Shown piece after piece: positions 1-10,922 of a stretch of 64,000 bases of DNA. The DNA comes from Sodiomyces alkalinus F11 (taxonomy: Eukaryota > Ascomycota > Sordariomycetes > Glomerellales > Plectosphaerellaceae). The notes below the pieces were generated by a model, which searched no databases, was not told the origin of the DNA, and worked only from the letters and a program-made list of their open reading frames with translations. The position numbers were made by a program, and so were the translations under genes. Every line of letters starts with the position of its first letter. The first letter of the stretch is position 1. The DNA lies in the NCBI RefSeq assembly GCF_003711515.1, contig NW_021167084.1, positions 1,186,399-1,250,398 on the forward strand, in the 5' to 3' direction.

Positions 1-759
1 TTACGGGAAAGTGAAAGTGAATATGCCTGTTCTTCAATTTTGAGGGTCGCACTCCTCCAGTGGGTGTTGTGCATCTTTTTCATCCGAGTCTGCAACTCGA
101 ACGCTGCTTCCAGCCCAATCGTTTCTCCACGCCTGCAACGTACACGCTTTTTAGGAGCATGTCGTCCACGAGCCCCACCCCCTACCCTTCTTACCTCTCC
201 TCCAGTAATGCACAGGACGATGGAGTACGGATAAATTACCTATCCATCAATGTGAGATTCACTTCGGGTTACCTTTCCTACGGACCATCCACTCGGGATG
301 AATATCGGTCAAGATCATCATGATACGGATAGTAAACCATACGTACAGCCGAACTACTCCGTATGGCTCCGTCAATCCGGTCTCACCATACTCATCGGTG
401 AATATATGTCGGTGAGCTAGCTTCACCGAAAATAAAGTCAGGTTTACCGATATGTCGCTTCAATTACGGAGTACGAAGTGACCCCTCAGAAAACACGCTA
501 GTCTTAATCCGGCTCCCGAATACCTGGGTACCTACCCAAGGTACCCAGCATGCATTATGATGAACAAAAAAGCTGTCTGTTGAAAACCCCACACAAAGCC
601 AGTGTTCCAGTTGTCCAGAAACACGCGTCTCGACACCACTATCCAAGTATTCTGCGCAACAGCAGAGGCAAGGTGCATCGAGTGTCCCATACCCTTTATG
701 CCGCTAGTCAATGCAAGCCTGTTACTTTATTCACTTGTCATCTGATTGTTATCTGCCTA
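1..759. other. Intergenic, upstream of the DEK_C gene
   Basis: I see no convincing gene here. The short open frames have no recognisable domain and no coding-type third-position bias. One copy of the motif TACGGAGTA, which recurs in other intergenic parts of the window, lies near 465-474. The 3' end presumably holds the promoter and 5' leader of the gene starting at 760. Confidence 0.5.
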
Positions 760-2408
760 ATGGCCCCCTCTGATAAGAAGCTCGAGGCTGAGCTACGTAA
801 TGCTGTGCGCGAAGTTGCGCGTAAGAACAGAGAAGATCTGACTGTCAACAATGTCCGCAAACTCGTGGAAGAGAAACTAGCTCTAGTGCATGGGTTTTTC
901 TCTTCCGAAAAGTGGAAAGCACGAAGCAAGACACTAATAAAGACTGTTGCGGTAAGTTGTTACTGTTGACGCGTCTTCAACTATCGTCCAACTGGGCATT
1001 CGGCATAGGGAAAGCAAGTAGCTTACAACTACATCAGGAAGACCTCGAACACGAGAGCCAGCCAGCGTCGTCCCCCGTGAAGAAGAAGCAGGAAGATACA
1101 CCGGTCAAGAAAGCCATCAAGCGACAGTCACCCGAGTCATCGCCCGCCCCCAAGCGTAGGAAGAACGCCGCGGCGCTGCCAGAAGAGAGCGACGATGACG
1201 CGAACGTCGAGGAGCATCCCAGCCCCAAGAAGAAATTGGCTGTACGACGCAGAGGACGTCAAGTGGCCGAGTCGGACGAGGAGCCCGACCGTCCTGCCAA
1301 GTCGAAACCGGTGCGCGGTCGCAAAGCTACAAATGGCCGTTCGCGAAACGTCGAAGAAGACGAGGAGTCGGCTGGCGATGAACTGAACGGTTCCGCAGAG
1401 GGAGACTGTGAGCCCGCACCCGTTTCCAAACCCAGAAAGAAGCGCAAAGCAGAACCCGCACCTAAGAAGCAAGCCCCGAAGAGGAGGAAAGCGGTGTCGG
1501 AGGATGAGGAAGAAGACGAGGAAGAGGCGGAGGCGGAGGCGGAGCCTACAGAGGAATCTAGCCCGCAGCCAGATCTTGTAGACGAGTCCAGCGAACTTTC
1601 AGACGTGCTTGACGTGCCGCCCGAGCCGAAATCCGAGAAAGGCACCCCCCCTGCCGGGAAATCGTCCAAGCCGTTGCAAGCCAACGACGCGTCCGCGCCA
1701 GACAAAGTCAACGACTCCCCCGCGGCAGGAGAGGGCGAGCCGAAGCCATCCATCGAGGACGAATCGAGCGAACTCTCCGACGTAATCGACGAACCCCCGA
1801 AACCGAAGCGCGGCAAAAAGCAAAGCGTCACCGCCCCCACCGCCGCGACGACCTGGTCGCGCGGCAAGAGAGGCGGCTCGTCCTCCCACCCGGAGCGCGA
1901 GCGCCCCGACGATGCGGAAGTGAAAAAACTGCAGTCGCAGCTCGTCAAGTGCGGCGTGCGCAAGATATGGGGCATCGAGCTGAAGCAGTACGGCGACGAC
2001 GCGCGGGCCAAGGTCCGGCACCTCAAGGACATGCTCCGCGACATAGGCATGCCAGGGCGCTTCTCCGAGGCCAAGGCGCGCGAGATCAAGGAGCGGCGCG
2101 AGCTGGAGGCCGACCTCGAGGCCGTCACGGCTATGAATGTCACCTGGGGCGCATCTGACTCGCGCGGCGGCAGACCTACGCGGGGCAGGGGTCGGCTGAA
2201 GAAGGTGCCGAAGGAGCCCAGCTCCGATGAGAACGACGGAGAGGCGGTGGAAGAGGGGAAGAACGCCCGCAAGGTTGGGGATGGGGACGGAAGCGACGAC
2301 AATGAGGATGAGGATGAGGCACCGGCCGTTTCAGCGAAAGCCAGGGGACGGTCGCGGGCTCAAGCGGATTTGGCGTTCCTGGGTGATGATGACGAGGATT
2401 CTGATTAA
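760..2408 (+). CDS. DEK C-terminal domain chromatin/transcription protein
   Basis: Two exons, 760-951 and 1038-2408, joined in phase 0 across an 86-nt intron (donor GTAAGT, acceptor CAG), give 520 aa. The ATG at 760 starts directly on a DEK_C-type helical domain (about residues 1-65, with VNNVRKLVEEKL and the K-A-R-S-K-T-L-I-K-T run), a fold that binds DNA or nucleosomes. The middle (about 80-370) is low-complexity, with alternating Lys/Arg clusters that look like nuclear localisation signals and acidic runs. Two copies of an ESSELSDV motif each precede a Pro-rich acidic stretch. A charged helical block near 390-460 (KLQSQLVKCGVRKIWGIELK) looks structured and is probably a second conserved domain. 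A nuclear chromatin-regulator role is inferred from the domain. The DEK_C call is firm; the partner or target is unknown. Confidence 0.78.
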
Positions 2409-2983
2409 GCATGTCACATGATTTGTTTCCGGTACGGGATCTCTGGTTTGTTCAGTCTCTCGTTCTGGCTCTAGGCGCGAATTTCTTCATTGGTGCGTGC
2501 GAAAGGAAACTCACGGGTTTTCGGGAGAGAGCTGGGCGGATACGGGTGGAGAGGGCGTGGTCTGCCCCATGTTTTCGGGGTAAGCTGGTGTTTTATAACA
2601 GAATATGGGCTGAAGATACCCATAGCAGTGTCGACCACTCTTCCTAGCTGGGGGAGGCATCATCCAACAAGCCCCCGAGTTTATAAGGGGCAAGGATAAC
2701 TCTCTGGGAGCATCATGGACACGGCAGTTTCTCAGGGACAAACTCAGGTCACGATAATTCATTCTCACATCAAGGCGGCAGCTTGTTTATTTTCAGTGTG
2801 TTTTTATTCCTAGGGTATCCCATCTACCTCCAGACAACATTGTGGGCACCAGCCTTCTATTTTGCCTCCGAAACATCAACCCCCTGGGCCCAAATCATGC
2901 GGCAGTTGGCACAAGATGACGACGAGCAAAGATATCTCCATATCCCACAGCGGTAAGTTAGGCCGCTTCTTCTCGAGGAAGAG
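2409..2983. other. Intergenic between convergent genes
   Basis: This stretch lies between the 3' ends of the DEK_C gene and the GPI-protein gene. It should contain both 3' untranslated regions. I see no coding signal or notable repeat in it. Confidence 0.5.
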
Positions 2984-3992
2984 CTAATTGACATGGTGGA
3001 GCATGACAAAACCAAGCGTAACCAGGAAAAGATACGCTGAGGTCTTTGCATTTTGGCCGGCATCGGACTGGTCAGTATCCTGGTCATCCTGGCCCTGATC
3101 CTCAGAATTCTCCCCGTCGTGCGAGCCACCGTTATCTTCAGGGCCATCCTCAGTATTGTCATCTTCGGGGCCATCTTCGGGGCCATCTTCGGGGCCATCT
3201 TCGGGGCCATCTTCGGGGCCATCTTCGGGATGGTCATCATCATGGTCACCGCCATTAGGGTTGTCGACATCGGGTAAAACGGAGGTACTGGAGGCAGCGC
3301 TTGGGGTAGCCAGGGTCAACGTCTGGCATACGACGACCGTGGTGGCCGAAGCGTTCGAGGTCGAATTGGTACCAATGGCATGGACTGGAAGGCACTGGTT
3401 ACTTCCGCATGCGAAGCCTTCTCCGCAGAAGTATCCCTTCCCCTCGTCGCAGCATCCGAAGGCCCGAGGGATGCAACCTGGATGAGCAAACCAATCAGCG
3501 ATCACATTACTCAAGTAAAGGTTCTTCCGTTGGTAAAAGGTTAAGGGCCCATGTGTGAAGATAAAAAGGGGTAGGAAGAGATCAAGAACTAAAGCCAACC
3601 AACTCAGAACAGGTGTAAATAAGGTACTTACGGCTCCCACACATGTGTCGACTCTCGTCGTCAATGCAGTCACCGGGAAGCTGGTCACAGAGCTGGCCAG
3701 AAGGGCAGCAGCCCCGGGGATGACAGTTCTGGCCGTTCTCGCAGTAGAGACCCATCTTGGCCTCGCAGCACTGCTGCTCAGGTCGCAGGCAGCGGTCACC
3801 GCAAGGGCGCGCACAGTCGAACATGTGCCACTCGCGGTTCTGAGGGCCAGCCTCCGGGCCGTGGAGGAGGCCGAAGGGGCTGAGCTGGCCCGGGTTCACT
3901 TCGAAGTGGTTGAAAGGAACCGTGTCGGCCATGACGATGGCCACGGCAATGTAGAGGAAGAAGGTAAGAACGTGCTTCCGGAGGTTGGTCAT
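2984..3992 (-). CDS. Secreted cysteine-rich GPI-anchored-type protein
   Basis: Exons 3992-3632 and 3477-2984 on the minus strand flank a 154-nt intron (donor GTAAGT, acceptor CCAG) and give 284 aa. Residues 1-22 form a signal peptide (Leu/Phe/Val core ending near VMADT). Residues about 55-150 carry many cysteines in CC and CxxxxCC spacing (PRGCCPSGQLC, RAFGCCDEGKGYFC), suggesting a disulfide-rich extracellular domain. A Ser/Thr/Ala stretch follows, then an acidic PEDG tandem repeat and an Asp/Gly-rich spacer. The C-terminus is a hydrophobic tail (AYLFLVTLGFVML) right before the stop, as in GPI-anchor signals. The layout fits a cell-wall or plasma-membrane-tethered surface protein. I do not recognise a named family; binding activity is unknown. 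Confidence 0.75.
3161..3230 (-). repeat. 12-bp coding minisatellite (PEDG repeat)
   Basis: The 12-bp unit ATCTTCGGGGCC (plus strand) is repeated five times perfectly plus a partial sixth copy. Read on the minus strand it encodes the repeated tetrapeptide PEDG in the C-terminal stalk of the GPI-type protein. Near-identity of the units suggests recent expansion, so copy number may vary between strains. Confidence 0.9.
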
Positions 3993-5926
3993 CTTGACGG
4001 TTGGGAAGATGGCCTGAGGGGTGGGGTGGCTCTTAGTGTTCTGCTCCTGCTTTGACGAGGGGCGTGGAGGTTAGTTGAATACCCGAAGAAATATTCTGCC
4101 TGCGGAAGTGTCGAGCTGCTGGGGATGGAAGATGGCACTGGTATATTATGATCAGACAAGGAGGTTTAGTTAGGCAGTCAAAAAGAATGAAGAGAGATGG
4201 ATCTTGGTTACCTTGGAGATATATATATCTACGAGAAAAAAAACGTGAAGGGGTCAAGGGTAGGTGATCTATCCTGCTGGGAAACATGTTGTGGAAGGGA
4301 CGAGACCATGGTGTCCGTGTTACTGTTAACCCGTCGTTGCTTCCTTCTCTGGTTAAAGAGGACCCTCTTTGGCAGGGGAAGTGAGGAAGGTACGGCCAAG
4401 TCGGCCGGGTTTAGTGCCTTCCTCTATCATCTTCATGAGTTGACCAGTGGTTATATTGTTTCTTTCTCACTTTCCTACTTTCTTACTTTCTTACTTTCTT
4501 ACCTAGATACTTCACATAAGGTAGAAATATGATATAAGGTACGTAGACGGCAGGGTTTCTGCCCAGCTGGCTACCTACATATGTAAATTTCTACGGAGGG
4601 TGGGAGTAAGACCATCTCCTCTCCATCTCTTTGGTCAGATAGGTCTATGGGAAGTGCTGAGAGGTTGTGTATTGGCTCCCATGATCTCCTTGTGATGGAC
4701 AGTGATGCCTTCGTTTCCTGGTGTTGCGTTAGCATCATTGATATGCGGTTGGGAAATTCACCAAGATACTTACCTTAGAGATCCGCTCACTTTGGTCCAG
4801 CCGGAGGCGATTCAAATGGCTTTAGACCCCAGTGAGGCGTTACTCCGTACCTTAGTTAGCCTGGTTGGACCCTGAAAAGGGGGAACATCAAGACCAAGCT
4901 ATCGCTGCGTACTCTGCAGAGAGCCTCGAAACGGCCGCTTTAAGACGCACTAAGTCACCTGCTTAGCGAAAACAGGTATGCCATCTTGAGTTGTAGGACG
5001 AGACTACCCGGGATACCTTAGACTGGTATGGCATTACGTTGTAAGTTTAACCTGGCCTTCCAAGCTACGTCTTCCGAATGCCGGCGTCACATATTACCTT
5101 AGCCTTCGAACCATGACATGGGACAACCGCACCACTCAGAGTCCCGCAATGCCGGGCTAGGGTATTACTATTACATCTCGCGACAATCTCTACCTTACCT
5201 TAGAGAGATACCTAAGGTATCCCAGGGCTGCCTTACCTGGCTGGAGAACCTGGGGTGCTGAGGAAGATTTTGGGGAAATATACGTCTAAAATACCCCGCC
5301 ATAATAATAACCATTATCATCGCATCCTCGCAGGCGCTCATCGTCGCCTTCCCCAAAAGCAGGCAGTAATTCGTTACTACTAAACTGAGGTAGAGGGGTA
5401 ATACACTCGTGTTCCCCGCACTAACGTACCTACCTTAGTAGAAAACGCCAATTTGACCCCTCTCGTGTGGCCCTCCCTCCACTTAATTTTCATCATCGCT
5501 CGGCGGTTGGTAGTACCTCGCACAGTAGGCAAGGTTTCACGGCTCACGACAATCAGCCTGAATCCGGTAGACCGTGACATCCGTGGGGTAACAATCTTCC
5601 TTAATAAGGTACTCAGTAATTACTATGCCCGCTCACATGGTCACTTGGGATCCGGGGCCATCAGTCCACTGTTTGTACGGAATAGAAAGCCTATACCTAT
5701 CTATACCTACCTACATAAGAGTGCATGTCCCCTCCTTTGCCCTTCACCCTTCCTGCCCCTTTCTGCAAAAGAGAACAAGCCTCTATTTTTACTCTCTACA
5801 CCGGACCGTCCCCGGCCTGCTCATAGACGATCTAGTGTACCTGGGCACAGTTCTCCGTTCCAGTCCATCTTCACAAGGCCAAGACCATTGAACTATAACG
5901 TGACCTCACTCGACCCCTCGCCCGCC
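3993..5926. other. Long intergenic region between divergent genes
   Basis: About 1.9 kb lies between the starts of the GPI-protein gene and the epimerase gene, and both promoters should be here. It contains a short CTTTCTTA microsatellite near 4471-4503, a TACTCCGTA motif near 4840, and several TACCTTA/TAAGGTA motifs, including clusters at about 5195-5225. Open frames running into the epimerase from 5453 lack conserved sequence and are probably 5' leader. No gene is supported. Confidence 0.5.
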
Positions 5927-6961
5927 ATGGCTGACGCTCCCTTCTCTTTCCTCCCCCTGGGTGCCATCATCCAGACCTTCAATGTAAAAGGCATCAACAT
6001 CGTCCAGGGATTTCCGAACCAGGAGCTCTACGAGCAGCACAACTCGCCGTTCTTCGGCGAGACCATCGGTCGCATCGCCAACCGTATCAAGGACGCCAAG
6101 ATCGATGCTCTGAACATCGGCAAGACATACACCCTCGCCGCCAACAACGGCCCCAACCACCTCCACGGCGGCGTCAAGGGATGGGGCAAGCGTGTCTGGG
6201 AGGGCCCGGTTCCCGTCGGCGTCCGCAGCATCCCGGGCGTTGAAGGCCTGCAGGGCGGCGAGAGCGTCCAGTTCACCCTTCGCAGCGAGGACGGCGACGA
6301 GGGCTACCCGGGAACCGTCGACACGACGGTTACCTACACCACCGGCACCCAGACCACGGCGGACGGAAAGACGGCCACCGTTCTGGGCATCGATTACGAG
6401 GCTAAACTCGTTGGCGACAACGTGGACGAGACGGCTATCAACCTAACGAACCACTCCTACTTCAATTTAACCGGCGGCCCCACAATTGAGGGTACCGTCG
6501 TCACCCTCGCGACCGACAAGTACCTCCCCGTGGACGCGGGCGGCATCCCGACCGGCGGGCCGACCCCCTTCGGCAAGGGCATCGAGGGCGGCAAGGCTTT
6601 CACCCTGGGCGCCGAGGATCCCGACATTGACGACTGCTTCGTCGTCAACGAGGCGGCCGGGTCCGTGCCGCTCGACACCCGCGGCGAGCCCCTGAAGACG
6701 CTCGTCCAGGCCTACCACCCCGCGACGGGCATCCACCTCGAGGTGGCGAGCACGGAACCCGCCTTCCAGTTCTACACGGGGAAGTACATCGACGTGCCGG
6801 CCGTGGGCGGTTTTCCGGCGCGGGGCAAGCGGAGCGGATTCTGCGTCGAGCCCAGCCGCTACGTCAACGCCATTAACGTGGATGAGTGGAGGAGCCAGTC
6901 GTTGGTGAAGAAGGGGGATGTGTACGGTGCCAGGATTGTCTACAAGGCATGGAGCGACTAA
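5927..6961 (+). CDS. Aldose 1-epimerase (galactose mutarotase)
   Basis: A single exon encodes 344 aa, the usual length of the GalM family. The enzyme interconverts alpha and beta anomers of hexoses such as galactose and glucose. Family landmarks are present in order: an N-R-I-x-(D/N)-like segment (IGRIANRIKDAKI), the substrate-binding His in GPNHLHGG (H78), the catalytic acid-site His in LTNHSYFNLTG (H176), the DIDDC segment, and the catalytic base Glu in FCVEPSRYVNAIN (E308). I chose the ATG at 5927 because conserved sequence (FLPLGAIIQTF) begins just after it; the open frame extends upstream but that part is not GalM-like. No signal peptide is obvious, so it is probably cytosolic. No GAL-pathway genes are adjacent. 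Confidence 0.92.
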   Translation: MADAPFSFLPLGAIIQTFNVKGINIVQGFPNQELYEQHNSPFFGETIGRIANRIKDAKIDALNIGKTYTLAANNGPNHLHGGVKGWGKRVWEGPVPVGVRSIPGVEGLQGGESVQFTLRSEDGDEGYPGTVDTTVTYTTGTQTTADGKTATVLGIDYEAKLVGDNVDETAINLTNHSYFNLTGGPTIEGTVVTLATDKYLPVDAGGIPTGGPTPFGKGIEGGKAFTLGAEDPDIDDCFVVNEAAGSVPLDTRGEPLKTLVQAYHPATGIHLEVASTEPAFQFYTGKYIDVPAVGGFPARGKRSGFCVEPSRYVNAINVDEWRSQSLVKKGDVYGARIVYKAWSD

Positions 6962-7936
6962 GGTAGTCAGGCCTCCTCTCGGTATGGGGCGAGCATCCTG
7001 ACAGGGGCACGAGGGAGACTGTCATACTCATAGCTCATGCGATATGGATGATCGTCACTTAATGAAGCCCTTTTTTGCTCTAGATCATGAGTAAGGGGGG
7101 GGCAAATGAAAAATAAATGTCAGCAAAGCAATTCGCGACACGTGCCTTATCTTTTGCCGGTTCTCGTTGCAGCCTCGATCCTTTTGCCTTGTCCGCTTCT
7201 TTTTGTGACAAGTTGTCACAAAGAGGCTTACAAGGAGGCTTTTCAAGACTGGCATGCTCGGGCAATCCGACTGTTGTCAACGCAGGGGGCTCCAAATGGG
7301 GAGTCGACATGCAATGATACTGCTTTGATCCACCTTGGGATGTGTTGTACGTACAGCGGGAGAATCGAATAGGTTTCTTGTGGAAGTGAGGCGAGGACCT
7401 TCTCTTTGTTGTACCTTGCTGTCTGGGGCATCGGTAGGCATAGATGAGAGAACAGGTGAAAGAGAGCGCTGACTGGACCTGATAAATACCTTTGGCTATG
7501 TGTCTCTAGGTTGTAGTACGTAATACTCCGTACCTCGTACCTGCCCTCACCGTAGCACCTTAGCTCCTTACCTTAAGGTAAGGTAGCTATTATTACCTTA
7601 CGCAGGGCCCATTCCCATTCCCATTCCCTGGGCTACCGGGCTACCTAAGGGACGCTCAACCTCAATAGCCAATCTCCAGGCACCTGATCCTTGAACAACT
7701 CACCCACTCTGTTCAGCGTCGGTTCCTGCCCGAAATTCGACTGGAGATCGAGGTTTCCTGCAAGAAACAGCTTATGCCGAATCTATTTTGTTTGTCGTTA
7801 TTTCCCCTCTCTTTTTTTCTTCGATTCAGGACCGCTCAACTATCCTGAAATAACGACGTCTGCTGTATGAAACAACCAACCCACCCCAGTTATTCCTATC
7901 TGCTATTTACGGGGCCAGTCGTTATCAGACAGCAAT
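6962..7936. other. Intergenic
   Basis: Nothing coding is supported. A palindromic cluster of TACCTTA/TAAGGTA motifs lies at about 7567-7600 and a TACTCCGTA motif at about 7524-7532. A pyrimidine-rich stretch near 7800-7830 may be part of the promoter or leader of the next gene. Confidence 0.5.
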
Positions 7937-8974
7937 ATGGCGGACGAACCGACCGTTCGGACGCCCAAAAGAAAGCGGGGAGAGAGCAGATTCAAGGGTT
8001 CACCACTCTATTCGGCCACACAATTCTCCTTCCGTATGCCCCAGGCCCAGGAGGAAGAGGGCGGCGGAAGTGCAAGCCCGCGAACTCGGTTCGTTCACAA
8101 GTTCAAGGGACTCCATCTCCACGAGCAAAGCGGGGGCGGGGTCCCTCTCAGCGACACGAGCCGAGCCACCAACGATATCGCCACAGCCGTCACCACTGAT
8201 AAGGCCCTGGGCGATCACAATCACACACAGACCAATGCCTTCACCGAGGGTCACACCGAGCCCATTGGCTGCGAACCTCGGATTGGCAACGTCAATCCCC
8301 AGGACGACGATGGCCACAACGGCGATGAAGACGACGAGGGAAGCACCATGCGCAAGCGACAAAAGGTCCCCGAACTCGTTATGCACGATGCCGACGGGGC
8401 GGCATCGTCTGAGACCCGTCCCGCTCATGTACCCCTCTCGGCGATGTCTCCAACATTGCCTACACCCGAGCCCGAAACCATTCCCGGCGACCGCAGCCCC
8501 TCGCGCGAAGCTGGCCTCGAGCACGTCGTCCCCCCTTCGTCGAAGGCTGGCAGCAACGAGGAAGCAGCAGCCCGCGAGGACGAGAGCGAAGACGAGGGCC
8601 CCGTGGTCGTCGACCCCGTCCGCGCCGCGCTGACCTGGCAGGAGGACGAGATTACCGTCTACGACCCGGATGACTCTGACGACGACGGCACGGGCGTCAA
8701 CGGCGTCGGTTTTAAGCCCACCCCCGCCATCGCCCGCCTGCGCGTCCAGAAGCGTCGTCAGCAGCTGGCAGAATACCGCAGGAGGGAGGAGAAGGAGGCC
8801 CGCGCGCTTCGTAACTACCGGCGACGTGGCGGCGGCGGTAGTGGTGGTAGTGGTGGCAGTGGTGGTTCCGCATCGCCTGGAGCCGCGGTGGCGGATACGA
8901 AAGATTCGCCCGTGGCTTCGCGCCGGGTACGCTTTATGGAAGTCGAGGTCAGCGCGGTCGTGATGACTAACTGA
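7937..8974 (+). CDS. Conserved fungal protein of unknown function, acidic/disordered
   Basis: A single exon starting at ATG 7937 encodes 345 aa. I do not recognise a named domain. Most of the chain is low complexity: a basic N-terminus (TPKRKRGE), a second basic patch (MRKRQK near 137), and acidic Glu/Asp clusters. Residues about 225-300 are different: ALTWQEDEITVYDPDDSDDD followed by a Gly-rich GINGIGFKPTPAIA-like segment and an Arg/Glu-rich helix (KRRQQLAEYRRREEKEARAL). I recall this arrangement as conserved in filamentous-fungal hypothetical proteins. Just after it is a (GGS)n run encoded by a GGT/GGC repeat. Basic clusters suggest a nuclear protein. The function is unknown. Confidence 0.72.
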   Translation: MADEPTVRTPKRKRGESRFKGSPLYSATQFSFRMPQAQEEEGGGSASPRTRFVHKFKGLHLHEQSGGGVPLSDTSRATNDIATAVTTDKALGDHNHTQTNAFTEGHTEPIGCEPRIGNVNPQDDDGHNGDEDDEGSTMRKRQKVPELVMHDADGAASSETRPAHVPLSAMSPTLPTPEPETIPGDRSPSREAGLEHVVPPSSKAGSNEEAAAREDESEDEGPVVVDPVRAALTWQEDEITVYDPDDSDDDGTGVNGVGFKPTPAIARLRVQKRRQQLAEYRRREEKEARALRNYRRRGGGGSGGSGGSGGSASPGAAVADTKDSPVASRRVRFMEVEVSAVVMTN

Positions 8975-9640
8975 GCCTGGCTGCCCCCCGTACCACGGTA
9001 CATGGAGGTGATAATGACCTTAGAAAACAAGAGCTGACAAGAGCTGGCATATGCATTTTGTTAATGCTTTTGGGAAGGAATCTGATTTGTGGCGAGGCTT
9101 CATTCGATGAACCCATGAGGCGCAATACTGGGGCTTGGGCGTTTAACAACTTGGCGATGGAGTGCTGGGGCTCTCAAAGGCACATCTTTTCGGCATCCTT
9201 TTCTGTTTATTCTCCTTTTTCTTTTTATAGCTGGGATATTCTACGACAGATATGACATTGTGTCTACGGGCCACGTCTGGGTAGCCATGGAATGGACAGG
9301 GCCACGGGGACAGACCGAGTTCTGGGTTTTAGTCTCGGGACGGGAGGTGACAGTACATGGAACAGCGCTTGTTTATTGCCATTCAGGGATCGGACACTCC
9401 AGGCCAGGAAGAAAGGTCGCAAAAATGGAACGAAGGCGTTTTCTTTTGAGACATCCCAAGAAGACATCTTGTGCGCGGTAGATGAGAAACTTGCTAACCT
9501 GACCTTGATGAAAACTTGCCATCCGGTCTGCCACCCCGACTCCCTTTCCTGTGATGGTCTGCGTCCGCGGGCATCTAATGTTACAAGCACTCTGTACAGG
9601 TATAGGCAAGGTATATATGGTACAAAATGGAACGACGACC
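8975..9640. other. Intergenic between convergent genes
   Basis: This is the shared downstream region of the acidic unknown protein and cox20. I see no coding evidence and no conspicuous repeat; it probably holds both terminators and 3' untranslated regions. Confidence 0.5.
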
Positions 9641-10538
9641 CTACCAGAATGTATACCAAGACCGCTGTTTCGCTGCCTCGGCCTCCCTCTTGGCCGCTTC
9701 TTCCTGCGCCACCTTCTTAGCCTCCATCTCTTTGCGCTGCTTTTCCTTTTGGCCCTGCTGGAACACCTCCACAGCACGGCGCATGTTAATTCTCTCCTGC
9801 CGTCGCTTGTACTGACACCACTCGAACGACGCGGCCGCGCCGGCGATGGTGCCGCCTACAGCCCAGTTCGCTACCTTGGGCACGGGGGCTGAGTAGTAGA
9901 AAATGAAGAGTAAGTATTTCCTCTTGCTTTTCTCTTCGAGTCGACTTTTGCAACAGAGACTTTCCCATCTTCCTTTCTGCGCCTTGAAGAGGTGAAGGGG
10001 GTAAAAGGGTAGGGGACAGAGATACAGGGGGTGCAGGGAAGTGAGAAGAAAAATGGAGGAGTTCGCATGATCAAGACGCACCGCTCATCATGAATTTGAC
10101 ACCGCCTACAATTCCGCCGGTGATGATGCCGTAAATGTATCCATCCCGGGCGCAGGGGACTTTTCCGACGTTCAGGAAATCCTCCGTTTTGATCGACTTG
10201 ACGGCCTCCTGAATGGTGGGGACCTCCGCGTTGTGCGGTTGCGGCTGCAGAGCAGGGGTCCGGTAAGCTGCGGCATCCAGCTTGCCTTGGACTCTGGTGA
10301 GTTTTTTTTCTGGTAGGCTGGGGAGCGGGTCTACTCTCAGATCGGACTGAGTTGCATTGTCCCAGTTTGAGATGACGGTAGTCGATGAGGTGGAGGAGGA
10401 GGAGGACGACGACGATGATGGTGAGGACTCAGATGAGGAAGAGGACTCGGGGGCGGTTGAGGAGCCGCGACTGGTCAGCCAGCCCAAGCGGGTTTCCTGG
10501 CGGCTCTCTGGTTCATCTTTATCGGGTCGGTTGGCCAT
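9641..10538 (-). CDS. COX20: Cytochrome c oxidase assembly protein Cox20
   Basis: Exons 10538-10082 and 9888-9641 (minus) are split by a 193-nt intron with donor GTGCGT and acceptor CTCAG; the product is 234 aa. Cox20 is an inner mitochondrial membrane chaperone for Cox2 maturation. The family core spans the splice junction: VPCARDGYIYGIITGGIVGG (first membrane segment), then PVPKVANWAVGGTIAGAAAS (second membrane segment) and EWCQYKRRQERINMRRAVEV, with a Lys/Glu-rich C-terminal helix. The N-terminal 90 residues hold a long Ser run and are not conserved. ATG 10538 is the first in-frame methionine. The start codon is only about 180 bp from the LTR retrotransposon beginning at 10720, so the native promoter may be displaced. 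Confidence 0.88.
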
Positions 10539-10719
10539 GGCCGGCAAACTGGGTTGGACTGGGCAGTGGCATCAAGGAGAGGTCGATGAAAGCTAAAGGT
10601 ACCCTCAAAAGTCGCATGAGATTTCGACAATTGGCCCACCGTCTAGACGTTCCCATGGGATGGGTGGGCCCAAGAACATGTTGGTCCGTGCATCGGTACA
10701 AGGTAGGGTACCTTACATG

Positions 10720-10922
10720 TGTCAGATAAAGCGTAGTCAAAATCGTCACAAAATAGGTCAAAATTAATTAAGGCAATTGTGTATAATTGTAACTGTCTCC
10801 GACCGTTAGGGAAACGCTACTACCGTATTTTATATAATATAGATTCTATAAGCGTTTACCCGGATTATACTCTTAGTAATCCGGCCTATTACGTAACCGA
10901 AAAGACTATAGTCTGTTTAATA
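10720..10922 (-). repeat. LTR (3' LTR of the RIP-degenerate copia element)
   Basis: This 203-bp repeat aligns without gaps to 16176-16378. By my count there are about 26 transitions and one transversion between the copies. On the minus strand it begins TATTAAAC, where an intact LTR would begin TG, and ends CTGACA. Confidence 0.92.

Noticed and set aside
1001..1008. Alternative acceptor CATAG for the DEK_C gene intron
   Set aside because: It would place the downstream exon out of frame, whereas the CAG ending at 1037 keeps phase 0.
5453..5926. Upstream extension of the aldose epimerase frame by 158 codons
   Set aside because: The extension is not GalM-like and contains no targeting signal; family-like sequence begins right after ATG 5927.
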